In this document: piece by piece, positions 8,238 through 18,848 of the stretch | Position numbering within the stretch: the first letter of the stretch is position 1 | Layout: every line of letters begins with the position of its first letter | DNA from: Guyparkeria hydrothermalis | GTDB lineage: Bacteria; Pseudomonadota; Gammaproteobacteria; Halothiobacillales; Halothiobacillaceae | Assembly: GCF_023555385.1 (NCBI RefSeq) | Contig: NZ_JAJSED010000001.1 | Coordinates: 682,001-746,000 of the forward strand | Length of the DNA: 64,000 bases | Direction: 5' to 3' | Made by a program: the position numbers and the translations under genes | Notes under the pieces: model-generated | Databases searched by the model: none | What the model was told of the DNA's origin: nothing | The model's input: the letters and a program-made list of their open reading frames with translations, nothing else

Positions 8238-10895
8238 TTATTTCAGAGCTTTGCCGGCGATTTCCGCCAAATCGGTCGAACATTCCGGACGATCGATCAT
8301 TCGCTCCAGCTCCGCCCGCATCCGGTCGGCACGCGCGCCATCGTAGCGACGCCAGCGGCTGAACACGGTCGCCAGGCGAGCCGCGATCTGCGGGTTGAAA
8401 CCGTCGATCTCGATTATCTTGTCGGCAACCCAGCGATATCCTGAACCCGACGTGGCGTGAAATGCCACCGGATTGGCCCGGGAAAAGGTCCCGACCAGCG
8501 CGCGCACGCGGTTCGGGTTGCGGAGCGAAAACGCTGGATGGGCCTCCAGTTTCTCCAGCGTCGACCGATCGTCCGGGGCAACGACACGCGCACGCAGCGC
8601 CAACCATTTGTCCATGACCAGCGGATCGTCCGCCCACTCCTCGGCGAAGGCCTCGAGCGCCTCGTCCCGCTCGTCACTCTGGCGAACGGACAGCGCCGTC
8701 AGTGCGCTGAACCGCTCGGACATGTTGTCCGTCTCGGCCATCTGTTCGGTTGCCAGGCGGCGCCATGCCGGGTGATCGAGCGCGTTGAGATACATCAGCG
8801 CCTGCGCGCGCAGCGCACGGCGGCCCACATCCTTGCCGTCGAAGCGGTATTCGCCCTCGACAGCCGCCTTCTCGTGGACCAGAACCAGCGTCTGCGACCA
8901 CTCGTTCGCCAGTTGTTCGCGCAACTCGACCCGAGCGCGATGAATCGCATCCACGGGCACGTCCTGGGCGAACTGCTCGGCAATGTAGTTTTCCGACGGC
9001 AGTGCGATGCACTCGGCTACGAAGCGGGGATCGGCACCACCCTTGGTGCTGACGCCCGAATGCAGCAACTGGCCGAATGCTCGGCTCAGCCCATCCGGCA
9101 GCGAGCTTTCGGGCCACTCCCGGCATTCCTGAGCGGTGCGGACACGCGCCACCAGGGTTTTCAGCACCAGGCGCTGGTAGGCATCCCAGCGATTGAATTC
9201 GTCGGTGTCCGAGGCCGCAAGCAGCGCCAGGTCCTCATCGGTAAAGGCGTGCTCGACCTTGATCGGCGCGGTGAAACCACGATTGAGCGACAGCACGGGC
9301 AACTGGCCGGCCGATGTCAGTCGAAAACGGCGCGTTTCGTTCGTCCGGCTCAACACCAGCGTGCACTCGCTTCCATCGTCTCCGTCCGGCGCGCCCAGCG
9401 GCACCGGCTTTCCGTCGGTGTCGAAGGCCGCCATGCGCAGGGGTATCAGGAACGGGTCGCTATCCGACTGCCCGGCGACCGACGGCACTTCCTGCTCGAA
9501 CTCGACCACCAGTTCATTGCCCTCGAGTCGCTTGCGAACGTGCAGGGCCGGGGTGCCCGCCCGGTCATACCAGCGCCGGAACTGGGCCGTATCGAAGTCG
9601 GCCTGCTCGGCCATGGTGTCGATGAAGTCCTCGATGGTGACCGCCTGACCGTCGAAACGCTCGAAATAGCGGTCGGTGCCGCGCCGGAATGCTTCCCAGC
9701 CCAACAGGTTTCGCCACATCCTCACCACCTCGGCGCCCTTGTTGTAGACCGTGGCGGTGTAGAAGTTGTTGATCTGTTCGTATTCCTTCGGCTGAACCGG
9801 ATGGGCCTGCGGACCGGCATCCTCGGCGAACTGCACCTGACGCAGCAGATTCACCTCCTCGATCCGCTTGACCGACCAGGAGCCCACGTCGGCGGAGAAT
9901 TCCTGATCACGGAAGACGGTGAAGCCTTCCTTGAGCGACAGCTGGAACCAGTCGCGGCAGGTGACACGGTTGCCCGACCAGTTGTGGAAATACTCGTGCG
10001 CGACCACCGACTCGATGCCTTCGTAGTCCTGGTCGGTGGCGGTTTCCGAACGGGCGAGGATGAACTTGGAGTTGAAGATGTTCAGCCCCTTGTTCTCCAT
10101 TGCCCCCATGTTGAAGTCGTCGACGGCGACGATGTTGAACACGTCGAGATCGTATTCCCGGCCGTAGGTCTCCTCGTCCCAGGCCATCGACTTGATCAGC
10201 GAACGCATGGCGTGATCGCAGCGGTCGATGTTGTGCGGCTCGACATAGATGCCCAGGTCGATCGTTCGCCCGGAGCAGGTGGTGAACTGGTCGTGGATCG
10301 ACTTCAGGTCCCCGGCCACCAGGGCGAACAGGTAGGACGGTTTCGGGAACGGGTCCTCCCAGACCGCCATGTGCCGGCCGTCGTCGAGGTCACGCTGCTC
10401 GATCGGGTTGCCGTTGCTCAGCAGCACCGGGCAGCTCGCCTTGTCGGCGACCAACGTGACGCGATAGCGACTCAGGACATCGGGGCGATCCGGAAAGTAC
10501 GTGATCCGGCGGAATCCTTCCGGCTCGCACTGGGTGCAGAAATTGCCCGAGGACTGGTACAGGCCGTCCAGTGCGGTGTTCTCGACCGGATCAACGCGGC
10601 AGACCACAGTCAGAGTGAACTGCTCCGGCACGCCGGGGATGGAGAGCCCGTCGTCGCGACAGTCGTACTGATCGACGCTCAATGTCTGGCCGTCGAGCGC
10701 GACCGACTCGAGTTCCAGTTCGTCGCCATCGAGCCAGAGCGGGGCCTGGTGGTGGCCATTGCGTCTGCACGTGAGCTCGGAGACGACACGCGTGCCGCGT
10801 GGCGCGAGTTCAAAGGTCAGATCGACGTGGTCGACGAAATAGTCAGGTGGTTGGTAGTCGGCGAGGCGGATAGTCTGCGCTTGGCGTTCAGTCAT
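8238..10895 (-). CDS. pepN: Aminopeptidase N (M1 zinc metallopeptidase)
   Basis: 885 residues, close to E. coli PepN (870). The substrate-anchoring GAMEN motif is at 264-268. The zinc site HEYFH (H300, E301, H304) is followed by the third ligand E323 in LKEGF. The long helical C-terminal domain (about 540-885) caps the active site, as in PepN. It removes N-terminal residues from peptides in the cytoplasm. It is the first gene of the minus-strand run into motAB. Confidence 0.96.
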   Translation of the reverse strand: MTERQAQTIRLADYQPPDYFVDHVDLTFELAPRGTRVVSELTCRRNGHHQAPLWLDGDELELESVALDGQTLSVDQYDCRDDGLSIPGVPEQFTLTVVCRVDPVENTALDGLYQSSGNFCTQCEPEGFRRITYFPDRPDVLSRYRVTLVADKASCPVLLSNGNPIEQRDLDDGRHMAVWEDPFPKPSYLFALVAGDLKSIHDQFTTCSGRTIDLGIYVEPHNIDRCDHAMRSLIKSMAWDEETYGREYDLDVFNIVAVDDFNMGAMENKGLNIFNSKFILARSETATDQDYEGIESVVAHEYFHNWSGNRVTCRDWFQLSLKEGFTVFRDQEFSADVGSWSVKRIEEVNLLRQVQFAEDAGPQAHPVQPKEYEQINNFYTATVYNKGAEVVRMWRNLLGWEAFRRGTDRYFERFDGQAVTIEDFIDTMAEQADFDTAQFRRWYDRAGTPALHVRKRLEGNELVVEFEQEVPSVAGQSDSDPFLIPLRMAAFDTDGKPVPLGAPDGDDGSECTLVLSRTNETRRFRLTSAGQLPVLSLNRGFTAPIKVEHAFTDEDLALLAASDTDEFNRWDAYQRLVLKTLVARVRTAQECREWPESSLPDGLSRAFGQLLHSGVSTKGGADPRFVAECIALPSENYIAEQFAQDVPVDAIHRARVELREQLANEWSQTLVLVHEKAAVEGEYRFDGKDVGRRALRAQALMYLNALDHPAWRRLATEQMAETDNMSERFSALTALSVRQSDERDEALEAFAEEWADDPLVMDKWLALRARVVAPDDRSTLEKLEAHPAFSLRNPNRVRALVGTFSRANPVAFHATSGSGYRWVADKIIEIDGFNPQIAARLATVFSRWRRYDGARADRMRAELERMIDRPECSTDLAEIAGKALK

Positions 10896-11147
10896 GTTGG
10901 CCCTGAAAGAGTGGCTGCGGTGTGGTTCGCATGTCCGATCGTAGTGCCCCGCGACCGGTTATGGGCGCGGGATCACGGAGCGCGTTCAGCATATCAGGAA
11001 GCGCATGGATTCCGTGCCCTGGCCCGTGCGCCCACGGGAGGCAATCACCACGACCATCAGGCATAATGCGCCCCCTTTGATTACGGGATAAGGCGGCAGA
11101 CACGCCTTACTCCGCGCGCCAACCAATTTCCGGGAGTTGCCGACGCT

Positions 11148-12035
11148 ATGCTTTTTTCGCAGATTGCCGCCTTCGACCTCGCCGATTGGCCGGAAGCGTC
11201 TTTGGAGACGCTCTCCGACAAGCTGGCCGAAAAGCGTTTCGCGCCCACCTTGTCGCAGCAGGTGGAGTCGATGGGTTGGGCACCGGTGGTCGACGAGGCG
11301 CTCGCCATGGAAACCGACGGTGCGTTCGGGCTGCTGTTCCGCCGCGAGGAGCGGGCCGTCCCGCCGCGCGTGGTTCAGGATCACGCGGCCAAGAAACTCG
11401 CCGAGGAATCCGGGGAACGCGAGCCGTCCCGGGACGAATTGCGACAGGCCCGTGAAACCGCCCTGCTGGAACTGCTGCCGCAGGCGTTTCCCCGCCAGGC
11501 CGAAACGCGCGTACTGATCGACGCGCGCAACAAGCAGGTCTGGTTGGCCAATGCCGCCGAAAAGCGCAACAGCCAGATCAGCTCCCTCCTGCGCGAAACG
11601 CTGGGCCAATGGCGCATCACGCCGGCGTTCGGCTCCGAGGAACACGGCAGTCGACTGTCGCGCTGGCTGCTCGAAGGCCCGCCGGCCGGATTCGAGCTCG
11701 GCGACTCGGCCAAGCTGCTCGAGCCGCGCGATGGCGGCACCATCACCGTGACCCGTCTGGGCCTGCCGGACGAGAATGTGCTCGCCCATCTGCGAGACGG
11801 CATGACGGTCGAGCAGCTCGAACTGGTCTGGCGCGACCGGTTGCGCTTCACCATGCGTGCCGACGGCCACCTGACCAAGGTCAAGGCACTCGACACGCTG
11901 GATGACGAGTTCGACGACGACGGTCTCGATGACCCGGCCACCCGCCTCGAGGCCGAACAGCGCTTGACGCTCGATGTGCTGCGCGAACTCACTCGCGTAC
12001 TGCACAAGGCACTCGAGCGCCCCGAGGCCAGCTAA
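11148..12035 (+). CDS. rdgC: Recombination-associated protein RdgC
   Basis: 295 residues, the usual RdgC length (about 300). It starts MLFSQIAAF, like the MWFKN-type RdgC N-terminus, and shows family features including LPQAFPRQAETRVLID in the middle and a conserved C-terminal half. RdgC is a ring-shaped dimer that binds duplex DNA and restrains RecA-promoted strand exchange. It is transcribed divergently from pepN. A CATAAT -10 candidate lies at 11063-11068, without a clear -35. This family is largely restricted to beta- and gammaproteobacteria. Confidence 0.92.
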   Translation: MLFSQIAAFDLADWPEASLETLSDKLAEKRFAPTLSQQVESMGWAPVVDEALAMETDGAFGLLFRREERAVPPRVVQDHAAKKLAEESGEREPSRDELRQARETALLELLPQAFPRQAETRVLIDARNKQVWLANAAEKRNSQISSLLRETLGQWRITPAFGSEEHGSRLSRWLLEGPPAGFELGDSAKLLEPRDGGTITVTRLGLPDENVLAHLRDGMTVEQLELVWRDRLRFTMRADGHLTKVKALDTLDDEFDDDGLDDPATRLEAEQRLTLDVLRELTRVLHKALERPEAS

Positions 12036-12067
12036 CACCGCCTGCGACGCGAGGCGTTGGCCATCAT

Positions 12068-13559
<1,492 letters not shown>

Positions 13560-13637
13560 CCCTTCCCAGGGGCGACGCCGGCCGGCTGGTCGGGCCACGG
13601 CCCGAGCGGGCATCAAGCACGAGAAGGGGAATCCGCC

Positions 13638-15071
13638 ATGGCCCTGCCCGAGAACTGGAGCGAGTACCTGCTTGAGCACCCTTTGCCGGTGCGGCGGGCC
13701 ATTCACGAAGGTATCTCGCGCGAGTTGCGGAACGAGTCGCCGGACTTTCCCCGGCTGGTCGGTTGGCTCCGCCGTGACCCGGCTGCCTCGAGCATGGTGT
13801 TGGGCGCGGCCGCACGTGGCCAGCGTGAACGCCAGCGCAGCGCACCTCACAACCTCGAACACGCGCTGACCCTGCTGGGCAGCAACTGGGCGCGCAAGCA
13901 CCTACCGGAAATGCCCACCGTCGAGGAAACACTCTCGACCCATGCTCAGCGAGCCGGTTACCTGGCTGCCTCCTCACGCGCCATGCGAGCGGCCAGATTG
14001 ACCGAGACCTGGCTGATCGAACGTCGGGAAACCGGCTTCGAAATGGTCTCGACCGCCGCCCTTCTCCACAATCTGGTCGAACTTGCGCTGTGGCGCGACG
14101 AGCCATCGTTGGCCCGCCAGGCGCTGAGCGAGTCGCGCCGCCAGTTGATCGAATTCACCCGCACTCACCGGGACGACGGCGCCACGCTGGATCAGTGCTT
14201 TTCGCTGGGCCACGCCTTTCAGACGGTGCTGGCCGATTCCGGCATCGACCTGACCGAACTCGAGACAACACTCACCGAGCGGTACTACCTGCCAGTGATG
14301 CTGCTTGCCGAGGAGGCGAGTATCCCGGTGCTGGGCTCGCACCATCAGGTCATCCTGGTCCTGGCGCGCCGACTGGCGTTTGCCACGGAATTCGGCTGGC
14401 ATCACCCGATTATCCGGCGGCTCACGGCCCTGATCGCCGAGCAGCTGCACCTCTCCCCGAGCGCGGCATGGCAGCTGACCGTCGCCAAGTCGATCCGCGA
14501 TGCGCGCGAGTTTGACGACATTCCGATGTACCACCCGGCGCACATGCTGGTGCAGCACGATGACGACCGCGACCTGCTCTGGCCCCTGCCTGACGACTAC
14601 GGACTCGATCCGGCGCAAAACGATTGCCACGCGAGCGCCCGCACCGCCACGGCTTCCTCGGGGCGGCGGCTGGGTGACATGATCCGGGCGCTTGCCGGGA
14701 TTGAGGGGATGAAGGAAATCGCGCTCTATAGCAACGTCTCGCAATCCGAAGCCCAACGCCGCTTTCACTGGCAAAGTCCGGCCGAGACGGCCAGCCTGCC
14801 GGAGTTTATCGACCTCCAGGCAAGCCCCCTGCTCCCTCGCCTTCAGTCACGGCTGGAGCCTTTGAGCATCGACCACAACAACGTCGGGCGCCTGACCCCC
14901 TATCTGGATGCCTCACTGGCCGATGCCGGCCACACGAACCTGATCATCGCCCCGCTGGCCGTCGACGGGCAGCTTGTCACGACCCTCTGCTGTCGGGGCG
15001 ACAGCAACCTGCCGCATGGCTCGGTACTCGAGACGATCGAGACCGTACAGGCAGACACAACCTCCGGCTGA
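13638..15071 (+). CDS. HDOD-domain protein
   Basis: 477 residues, cytoplasmic. The N-terminal part (about 15-215) resembles the HDOD domain: a helical unit related to HD hydrolases that usually lacks the metal residues (note LEHALTLLGSNWARKHLP, the typical A-x-x-LLG pattern). The C-terminal third (about 400-470) may be GAF-like (NLIIAPLAVDGQLVTTLCC). HDOD proteins act as signalling scaffolds in motility, c-di-GMP and stress responses. No partner gene is adjacent. The start ATG follows GAGAAGGGG. The domain call is moderate and the function unknown. Confidence 0.65.
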   Translation: MALPENWSEYLLEHPLPVRRAIHEGISRELRNESPDFPRLVGWLRRDPAASSMVLGAAARGQRERQRSAPHNLEHALTLLGSNWARKHLPEMPTVEETLSTHAQRAGYLAASSRAMRAARLTETWLIERRETGFEMVSTAALLHNLVELALWRDEPSLARQALSESRRQLIEFTRTHRDDGATLDQCFSLGHAFQTVLADSGIDLTELETTLTERYYLPVMLLAEEASIPVLGSHHQVILVLARRLAFATEFGWHHPIIRRLTALIAEQLHLSPSAAWQLTVAKSIRDAREFDDIPMYHPAHMLVQHDDDRDLLWPLPDDYGLDPAQNDCHASARTATASSGRRLGDMIRALAGIEGMKEIALYSNVSQSEAQRRFHWQSPAETASLPEFIDLQASPLLPRLQSRLEPLSIDHNNVGRLTPYLDASLADAGHTNLIIAPLAVDGQLVTTLCCRGDSNLPHGSVLETIETVQADTTSG

Positions 15072-15087
15072 CCTCCACCCGGGGCCA

Positions 15088-16176
15088 TCAACCGCTCGAG
15101 CCGCGCGAACGGTCCCCGCTCAGGCGATCGATGGCCCATCGGATGTGACGGTCCACCTGGTCGCCGGCCTCGCCCAATTCCTGTGTGAGTGCTGCGAGCG
15201 CCTCTCCGGCCGCATCGGCTTGTGGCGGGATATTGCCCAACGCCACCGCCAGATTGCGCCGCCAGCGTCTCCAGCCGATGCGGCGAATCGCGGACCCTTC
15301 GGTTCGTGCGAGAAACGTCGCCTCGTCCCAGCGAAACAACGTGACCAGCTCCGTGGCGTCCAGGTCATGGCGTGGCTGAAAGTCGTCATCCTGAGTGTAA
15401 CGAGCGAAGCGGTTCCATGGGCACACCAGCTGACAGTCGTCACAGCCGTAAACCCGGTTTCCCATCAACGGCCGGAGCGACTCCGGAATATCCTCGTCGG
15501 CCTCGATGGTGAGATAGGAAATGCAACGACGGGCATCCACGACACCGTCGGCCACGATCGCCCCGGTGGGACAGACATCGATGCACGCCGTGCAGGTGCC
15601 GCAGTGATCGGCGACCGGCTCGTCCACCGGCAGGTCGAGATCCAGGAACAGCGCGCCGAGAAAGAACCAGGAGCCCCCACTTCGATTGAGCACGAGCGAG
15701 TGCTTGCCCTTCCACCCGAGGCCGGCTCGCTCGGCAAGCCCCGTCTCGTAAACCGGAGCCGAATCGCAGAAGGCACGGTAGGTAAAGGGCCCCACCTCGT
15801 CGCTGATGCGACGCGCCAATTGCGCCAGCCGCTTGCGCACCAGTTTGTGATAATCCCGTCCCAGGGAGTACCGGCTGACGTAAGCCAGAGCGGGATTGCC
15901 CAGCACCTGCTGCGGGCTCCGTGATTCGGGTGGGAGGTAATCACGGCTGACCATCAGCACCCGCCGAGTGCCGGGCACCAGCTCGTCGGGACGAAAGCGC
16001 AGCAGGCCGTGCCGCTCGAGAAACGACATCGACGCGCCGTGGCCGGCCGAGAGCCATTCCCGGAAGCCGCGTTCGTAGTCGGACAGGTCGATGTCAGCGA
16101 CACGGGCCTCGGTAAACCCGAGCTCCTGGGCCCACCCCTGGATGCGCCGCTTGAGTTCGGACGGATCCACGCTCAC
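15088..16176 (-). CDS. queG: Epoxyqueuosine reductase QueG
   Basis: 362 residues. It reduces epoxyqueuosine to queuosine in tRNA wobble position 34 using cobalamin and two [4Fe-4S] clusters. The cluster ligands are visible: C192, C195, C198, C202 and C218, C245, C248, C252. D138 in FCDSAPV is the conserved acid near the cobalamin. The start is GTG (16176-16174). It overlaps the crcB stop by four bases (GTGA), so the pair is coupled. Confidence 0.95.
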   Translation of the reverse strand: MSVDPSELKRRIQGWAQELGFTEARVADIDLSDYERGFREWLSAGHGASMSFLERHGLLRFRPDELVPGTRRVLMVSRDYLPPESRSPQQVLGNPALAYVSRYSLGRDYHKLVRKRLAQLARRISDEVGPFTYRAFCDSAPVYETGLAERAGLGWKGKHSLVLNRSGGSWFFLGALFLDLDLPVDEPVADHCGTCTACIDVCPTGAIVADGVVDARRCISYLTIEADEDIPESLRPLMGNRVYGCDDCQLVCPWNRFARYTQDDDFQPRHDLDATELVTLFRWDEATFLARTEGSAIRRIGWRRWRRNLAVALGNIPPQADAAGEALAALTQELGEAGDQVDRHIRWAIDRLSGDRSRGSSG

Positions 16177-16553
16177 GTCGCCAGCCGTTCAGCCACCAGC
16201 ATGCCGCCTCGCGCCGCGACCAGGCAGAGCACGATCGTGCCGCCCACGTAGGCGAATGCCGACACCCATTGCTGGCGCTCCAGTAACGCCAACGTATCAA
16301 CCGAAAAGGCGGACATCGTGGTGAATGCACCGAGAAAGCCGGTAAGAATCGCCAGGCGGTACTCCAGCGGCACCTGCCAGCGCGCAGCCAGCCAGACCCC
16401 GAGAAACCCCATCAAGGCCGATCCGAGCACGTTGACCGAAAAGGTACCCCAGGGAAAACCGCGACCGGCAACGTGCATGAACACCGACGTCACCAGATAG
16501 CGCGCCATGGCACCGAGCCCGCCCGCGAGTCCGATCAGCAGATATAGCTTCAT
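16173..16553 (-). CDS. crcB: Fluoride ion channel CrcB/Fluc
   Basis: 126 residues and four hydrophobic segments, the standard size of a Fluc subunit; channels are dual-topology dimers that export F-. Family motifs are GGLGAMARY near the N-terminus and GFLGAFTTMSAFS (the conserved TM3 break with the Thr/Ser track and the following Phe). The start at 16553 is chosen over an upstream in-frame ATG because the protein then begins MKLYLLIGLAGG, with GGAGG upstream. It precedes and overlaps queG. I could not identify a fluoride riboswitch upstream. Confidence 0.92.
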   Translation of the reverse strand: MKLYLLIGLAGGLGAMARYLVTSVFMHVAGRGFPWGTFSVNVLGSALMGFLGVWLAARWQVPLEYRLAILTGFLGAFTTMSAFSVDTLALLERQQWVSAFAYVGGTIVLCLVAARGGMLVAERLAT

Positions 16554-16672
16554 GCCGTGGCAGTGCCTCCTCGTGCGTGGTTTCGGGCGCGGACGCGCCC
16601 GAGCAGCCGAGCCTATCACGCACCGCTGCCGTTTCGGGCGCAGACAGACCCGTTACAAGTGCCCCTTGCCTG

Positions 16673-17220
16673 TCCTTGCAACTCAATCCAAGTGTCCTAA
16701 GCTCCGGGTCGGGCAAAGGCAATATAAATCGAACCGCATGAAAGCCTAGCGTTCCGAGAAACCGTCTTAATCCAGACAACGTCAAGGAGATCGCATGAAG
16801 AAATTGCTACTCGCCAGCACCATTGCGGGATTGTCCCTTGGGCTGAGTGCGCCGACCATCGCCGCCGATGGCAACTATGAGGCCTATCAGGCGTCAGTCG
16901 ACGAACGGGGCGACTCCGGCGTTTCCGGGACGGCGATCTTTACCCCGGGAGAGGAACAGATGACCGTCCGGATCAAAGCCGAAAATGCCGATGGCATGTC
17001 GGCCGGCATCCACCGTGGTCTGTGCCGTTACGCCGAGAACAGCGAGGGTGCTCCGGAAAACCTCGCCTTCAAGAAGGAACCGGAATTCCAGTGCACCCCG
17101 TTCCAGGATGGACAGTCAATGACAACCGTCGACATGTCGATCGGCGAGTTGATGGGGCAACCGCACTCACTCGCTATCTATGACGGCGATAAGATCGTTG
17201 CCTGTGGCGTGATCCAGTAA
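16673..17220 (+). repeat. Direct duplication unit, copy 1 (upstream region plus gene)
   Basis: The upstream region and the gene are repeated at 17399-17955. Shared non-coding blocks are a distal TCCTTGCAACT followed by AAGTGTC (copy 1 from 16673, copy 2 from 17399) and a proximal block from CCTAGCGTTCC to the start codon (from 16745; 17480 in copy 2). The proximal block includes the GGAGATCGC ribosome site. The whole transcription unit was therefore duplicated, promoter included. Confidence 0.75.
16795..17220 (+). CDS. Small exported CHRD/Cu-Zn-SOD-like-fold protein, paralog 1
   Basis: 141 residues. A clear signal peptide (1-23, cleavage after TIAA) precedes a roughly 118-residue mature periplasmic protein. 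The ending HSLAIYDGDKIVACGVIQ and the GIHRGLC segment resemble the CHRD/Cu-Zn superoxide-dismutase-like beta-sandwich pattern (His, then VACG-x-I at the end), but I do not see a full metal-ligand set. Three Cys are present in the mature part (RGLC, EFQC, VACG). About 70% of residues match the next gene, which lacks the middle Cys. The specific function is unknown. Confidence 0.65.
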   Translation: MKKLLLASTIAGLSLGLSAPTIAADGNYEAYQASVDERGDSGVSGTAIFTPGEEQMTVRIKAENADGMSAGIHRGLCRYAENSEGAPENLAFKKEPEFQCTPFQDGQSMTTVDMSIGELMGQPHSLAIYDGDKIVACGVIQ

Positions 17221-17241
17221 TGCGCCACCACCTCAGACAAC

Positions 17242-17269
17242 AGCCCCCGGCACACCGGGGGCTTTTTTT
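17242..17269 (+). terminator. Rho-independent terminator after paralog 1
   Basis: A nine-base-pair stem AGCCCCCGG / CCGGGGGCT (17242-17250 with 17255-17263), CACA loop, then a T run. Confidence 0.92.
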
Positions 17270-17529
17270 ATAACTGGCTCCGACCTGCCGCTTCGTTCCC
17301 CCCTACCTTGCGTCCTTTTGACCGACGCTGTTACGCCAAGCGGCAAAAGCTATTACGCATCTCAAACGTGCCATCACGCAGAAGAAAGCCGGCGCGATTC
17401 CTTGCAACTAAAAGTCAACCTAAGTGTCTCAGCCCCCGGAGCAGGCGCGGGCGCGATACCGACTCGAGTCCGTCAAAGGCCTAGCGTTCCAAGAAACCGT
17501 CTAAACCCAGACAACGTCGAGGAGATCGC
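17270..17529 (+). promoter_or_regulatory. Duplicated leader of paralog 2
   Basis: No gene between the terminator of paralog 1 and the start of paralog 2. It contains the copy-2 version of the upstream blocks described for the duplication (17399-17435 and 17480-17529). The segments kept between the copies, notably CAA-Y-C-Y-AAGTGTC, are candidates for a promoter or regulator site. No standard sigma70 hexamer pair is evident in both. Confidence 0.45.
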
Positions 17530-17955
17530 ATGAAGAAACTGCTACTCGCCAGCACCATTGCGGGATTGTCCCTTGGACTGAGTGCGCCGACCATCGCGGC
17601 CGAAAACAACTACGAGGCCTATCAGGCGTCGATCGACGAACGGGGTGACTCCGGCGTTTCCGGCACTGCGGTCTTCAATCCTGGAGAAGAGCAGGTGACC
17701 GTCGTGGTGAAAGCGGAGAATGCCGACGGGATGTCAGCCGGCATCCATCAAGGTATCTGCCGTTACGCCGAGGAGGGTGAGAACGCGCCGGAGCATGTCG
17801 CGTTCAAAAAAGAACCCAAATTCGAGGGCAGCTCTTTCGAGAACGGACAGTCGAAGGCAACGGTCGACGCGACGCTCGATAACCTGATGAAGACCCCCCA
17901 CTCGCTGGCCATCTACGACGGCGAGAAGATGGTTGCCTGCGGCAATATCCAGTAA
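17530..17955 (+). CDS. Small exported CHRD/Cu-Zn-SOD-like-fold protein, paralog 2
   Basis: 141 residues with the same signal peptide as paralog 1 (identical through residue 24) and the same ending HSLAIYDGEKMVACG-N-IQ. The mature part keeps GIHQGIC and VACG but has Ser in place of the middle Cys region (KFEGSSF for EFQCTPF). The two remaining Cys could form one disulfide. Divergence is concentrated at surface-like charged positions. Like paralog 1 it has its own leader and terminator, so the copies can be expressed separately. Confidence 0.65.
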   Translation: MKKLLLASTIAGLSLGLSAPTIAAENNYEAYQASIDERGDSGVSGTAVFNPGEEQVTVVVKAENADGMSAGIHQGICRYAEEGENAPEHVAFKKEPKFEGSSFENGQSKATVDATLDNLMKTPHSLAIYDGEKMVACGNIQ

Positions 17956-17979
17956 CCGCTACTGAGTTGCTTGGAACAA

Positions 17980-18005
17980 AGCCCCCGTCTCGCGGGGGCT
18001 TTTTC
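17980..18005 (+). terminator. Rho-independent terminator after paralog 2
   Basis: AGCCCCCG / CGGGGGCT stem (17980-17987 with 17993-18000) and TTTTT. It may also slow transcription arriving from tsaB on the other strand. Confidence 0.88.
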
Positions 18006-18042
18006 GTGGTCTGGTCGGTACGTAATACCCGCCCGGAATTCG

Positions 18043-18732
18043 CTACGTCGCGACCTTGGCCACGTTATCGCGCAGATAGTGCGGAACGGCCTTGTCGGCT
18101 GACATCCAGTCATCGGCACTCGTTCGCCGCAGCAGTTCAAGCGCCTCCTCGGCGTGTGGCAATGCATCCGGAGCGTGGAGCGCGACCGAGTCGGATTCGG
18201 CCATCTCCGGATAACGCCCGAAGCCGCTGCCCGCCACGACCAAGGGGAGCGATGCGTCTTTTCGCGGAGGGAAGGTCGGTTCGGTCACCGCCTCATCCTC
18301 CACCACGACAAGCGTTCCCCCTGCCCCAACCCGGTAGACCGCGCGATAGATTTCTCCCATGCGGGCGTCGATCGCCACCGCGATCTCCGCATCAGCCGTG
18401 CCACCCCCCTGAACGTAGCGATGCCAGGCACCGAGCGCCAGGCAGTCAAGTGACGAGACCCCCGCCAGCGGCAAATCACGCGCCATGGCGATACCCTGCG
18501 CCATGGCCGTTGCGATGCGCACGCCGGTGAACGAACCGGGGCCGCGGCCGAAACCGATCAGGTCGAGTTCGTCGAAGCCGACTCCCGTCCGCTCGAGCAG
18601 GGACTCGGCCATCGGCAGCAATAACTGGGCATGGCCGCGCGGGGCGATCTCGAAATCGGTCACGACCTGATCGCCCACCGCAACGCCGGCAGTACAGGCC
18701 TCGGTGGACGAATCCAGATAGAGAATATTCAC
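18043..18732 (-). CDS. tsaB: tRNA threonylcarbamoyladenosine biosynthesis protein TsaB
   Basis: 229 residues from a GTG start (18732-18730). It is an ASKHA-fold paralog of TsaD that, with TsaD and TsaE, makes t6A at position 37 of ANN-decoding tRNAs. The N-terminus MNILYLDSSTEACTAGVAV and the LIGFGRGPGSFTGVRIA segment are typical TsaB signatures. It lacks the metal histidines of TsaD, as expected. It lies downstream of pgi, 116 bases away. Confidence 0.93.
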   Translation of the reverse strand: MNILYLDSSTEACTAGVAVGDQVVTDFEIAPRGHAQLLLPMAESLLERTGVGFDELDLIGFGRGPGSFTGVRIATAMAQGIAMARDLPLAGVSSLDCLALGAWHRYVQGGGTADAEIAVAIDARMGEIYRAVYRVGAGGTLVVVEDEAVTEPTFPPRKDASLPLVVAGSGFGRYPEMAESDSVALHAPDALPHAEEALELLRRTSADDWMSADKAVPHYLRDNVAKVAT

Positions 18733-18848
18733 ACAGGCACCTGTCGAGGGACGGAATCGGAACGGCCCGATGAGATCGGTCAGCGCCCGGATTCTACCGG
18801 CAGTGCGCCGGGTTTCCCACCGACGTCCTGCCGCGAGCGGCCTGCCGT

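Noticed and set aside
16554-16700. Fluoride riboswitch upstream of crcB
   Set aside because: I could not find the conserved core pattern of the fluoride riboswitch in this stretch.
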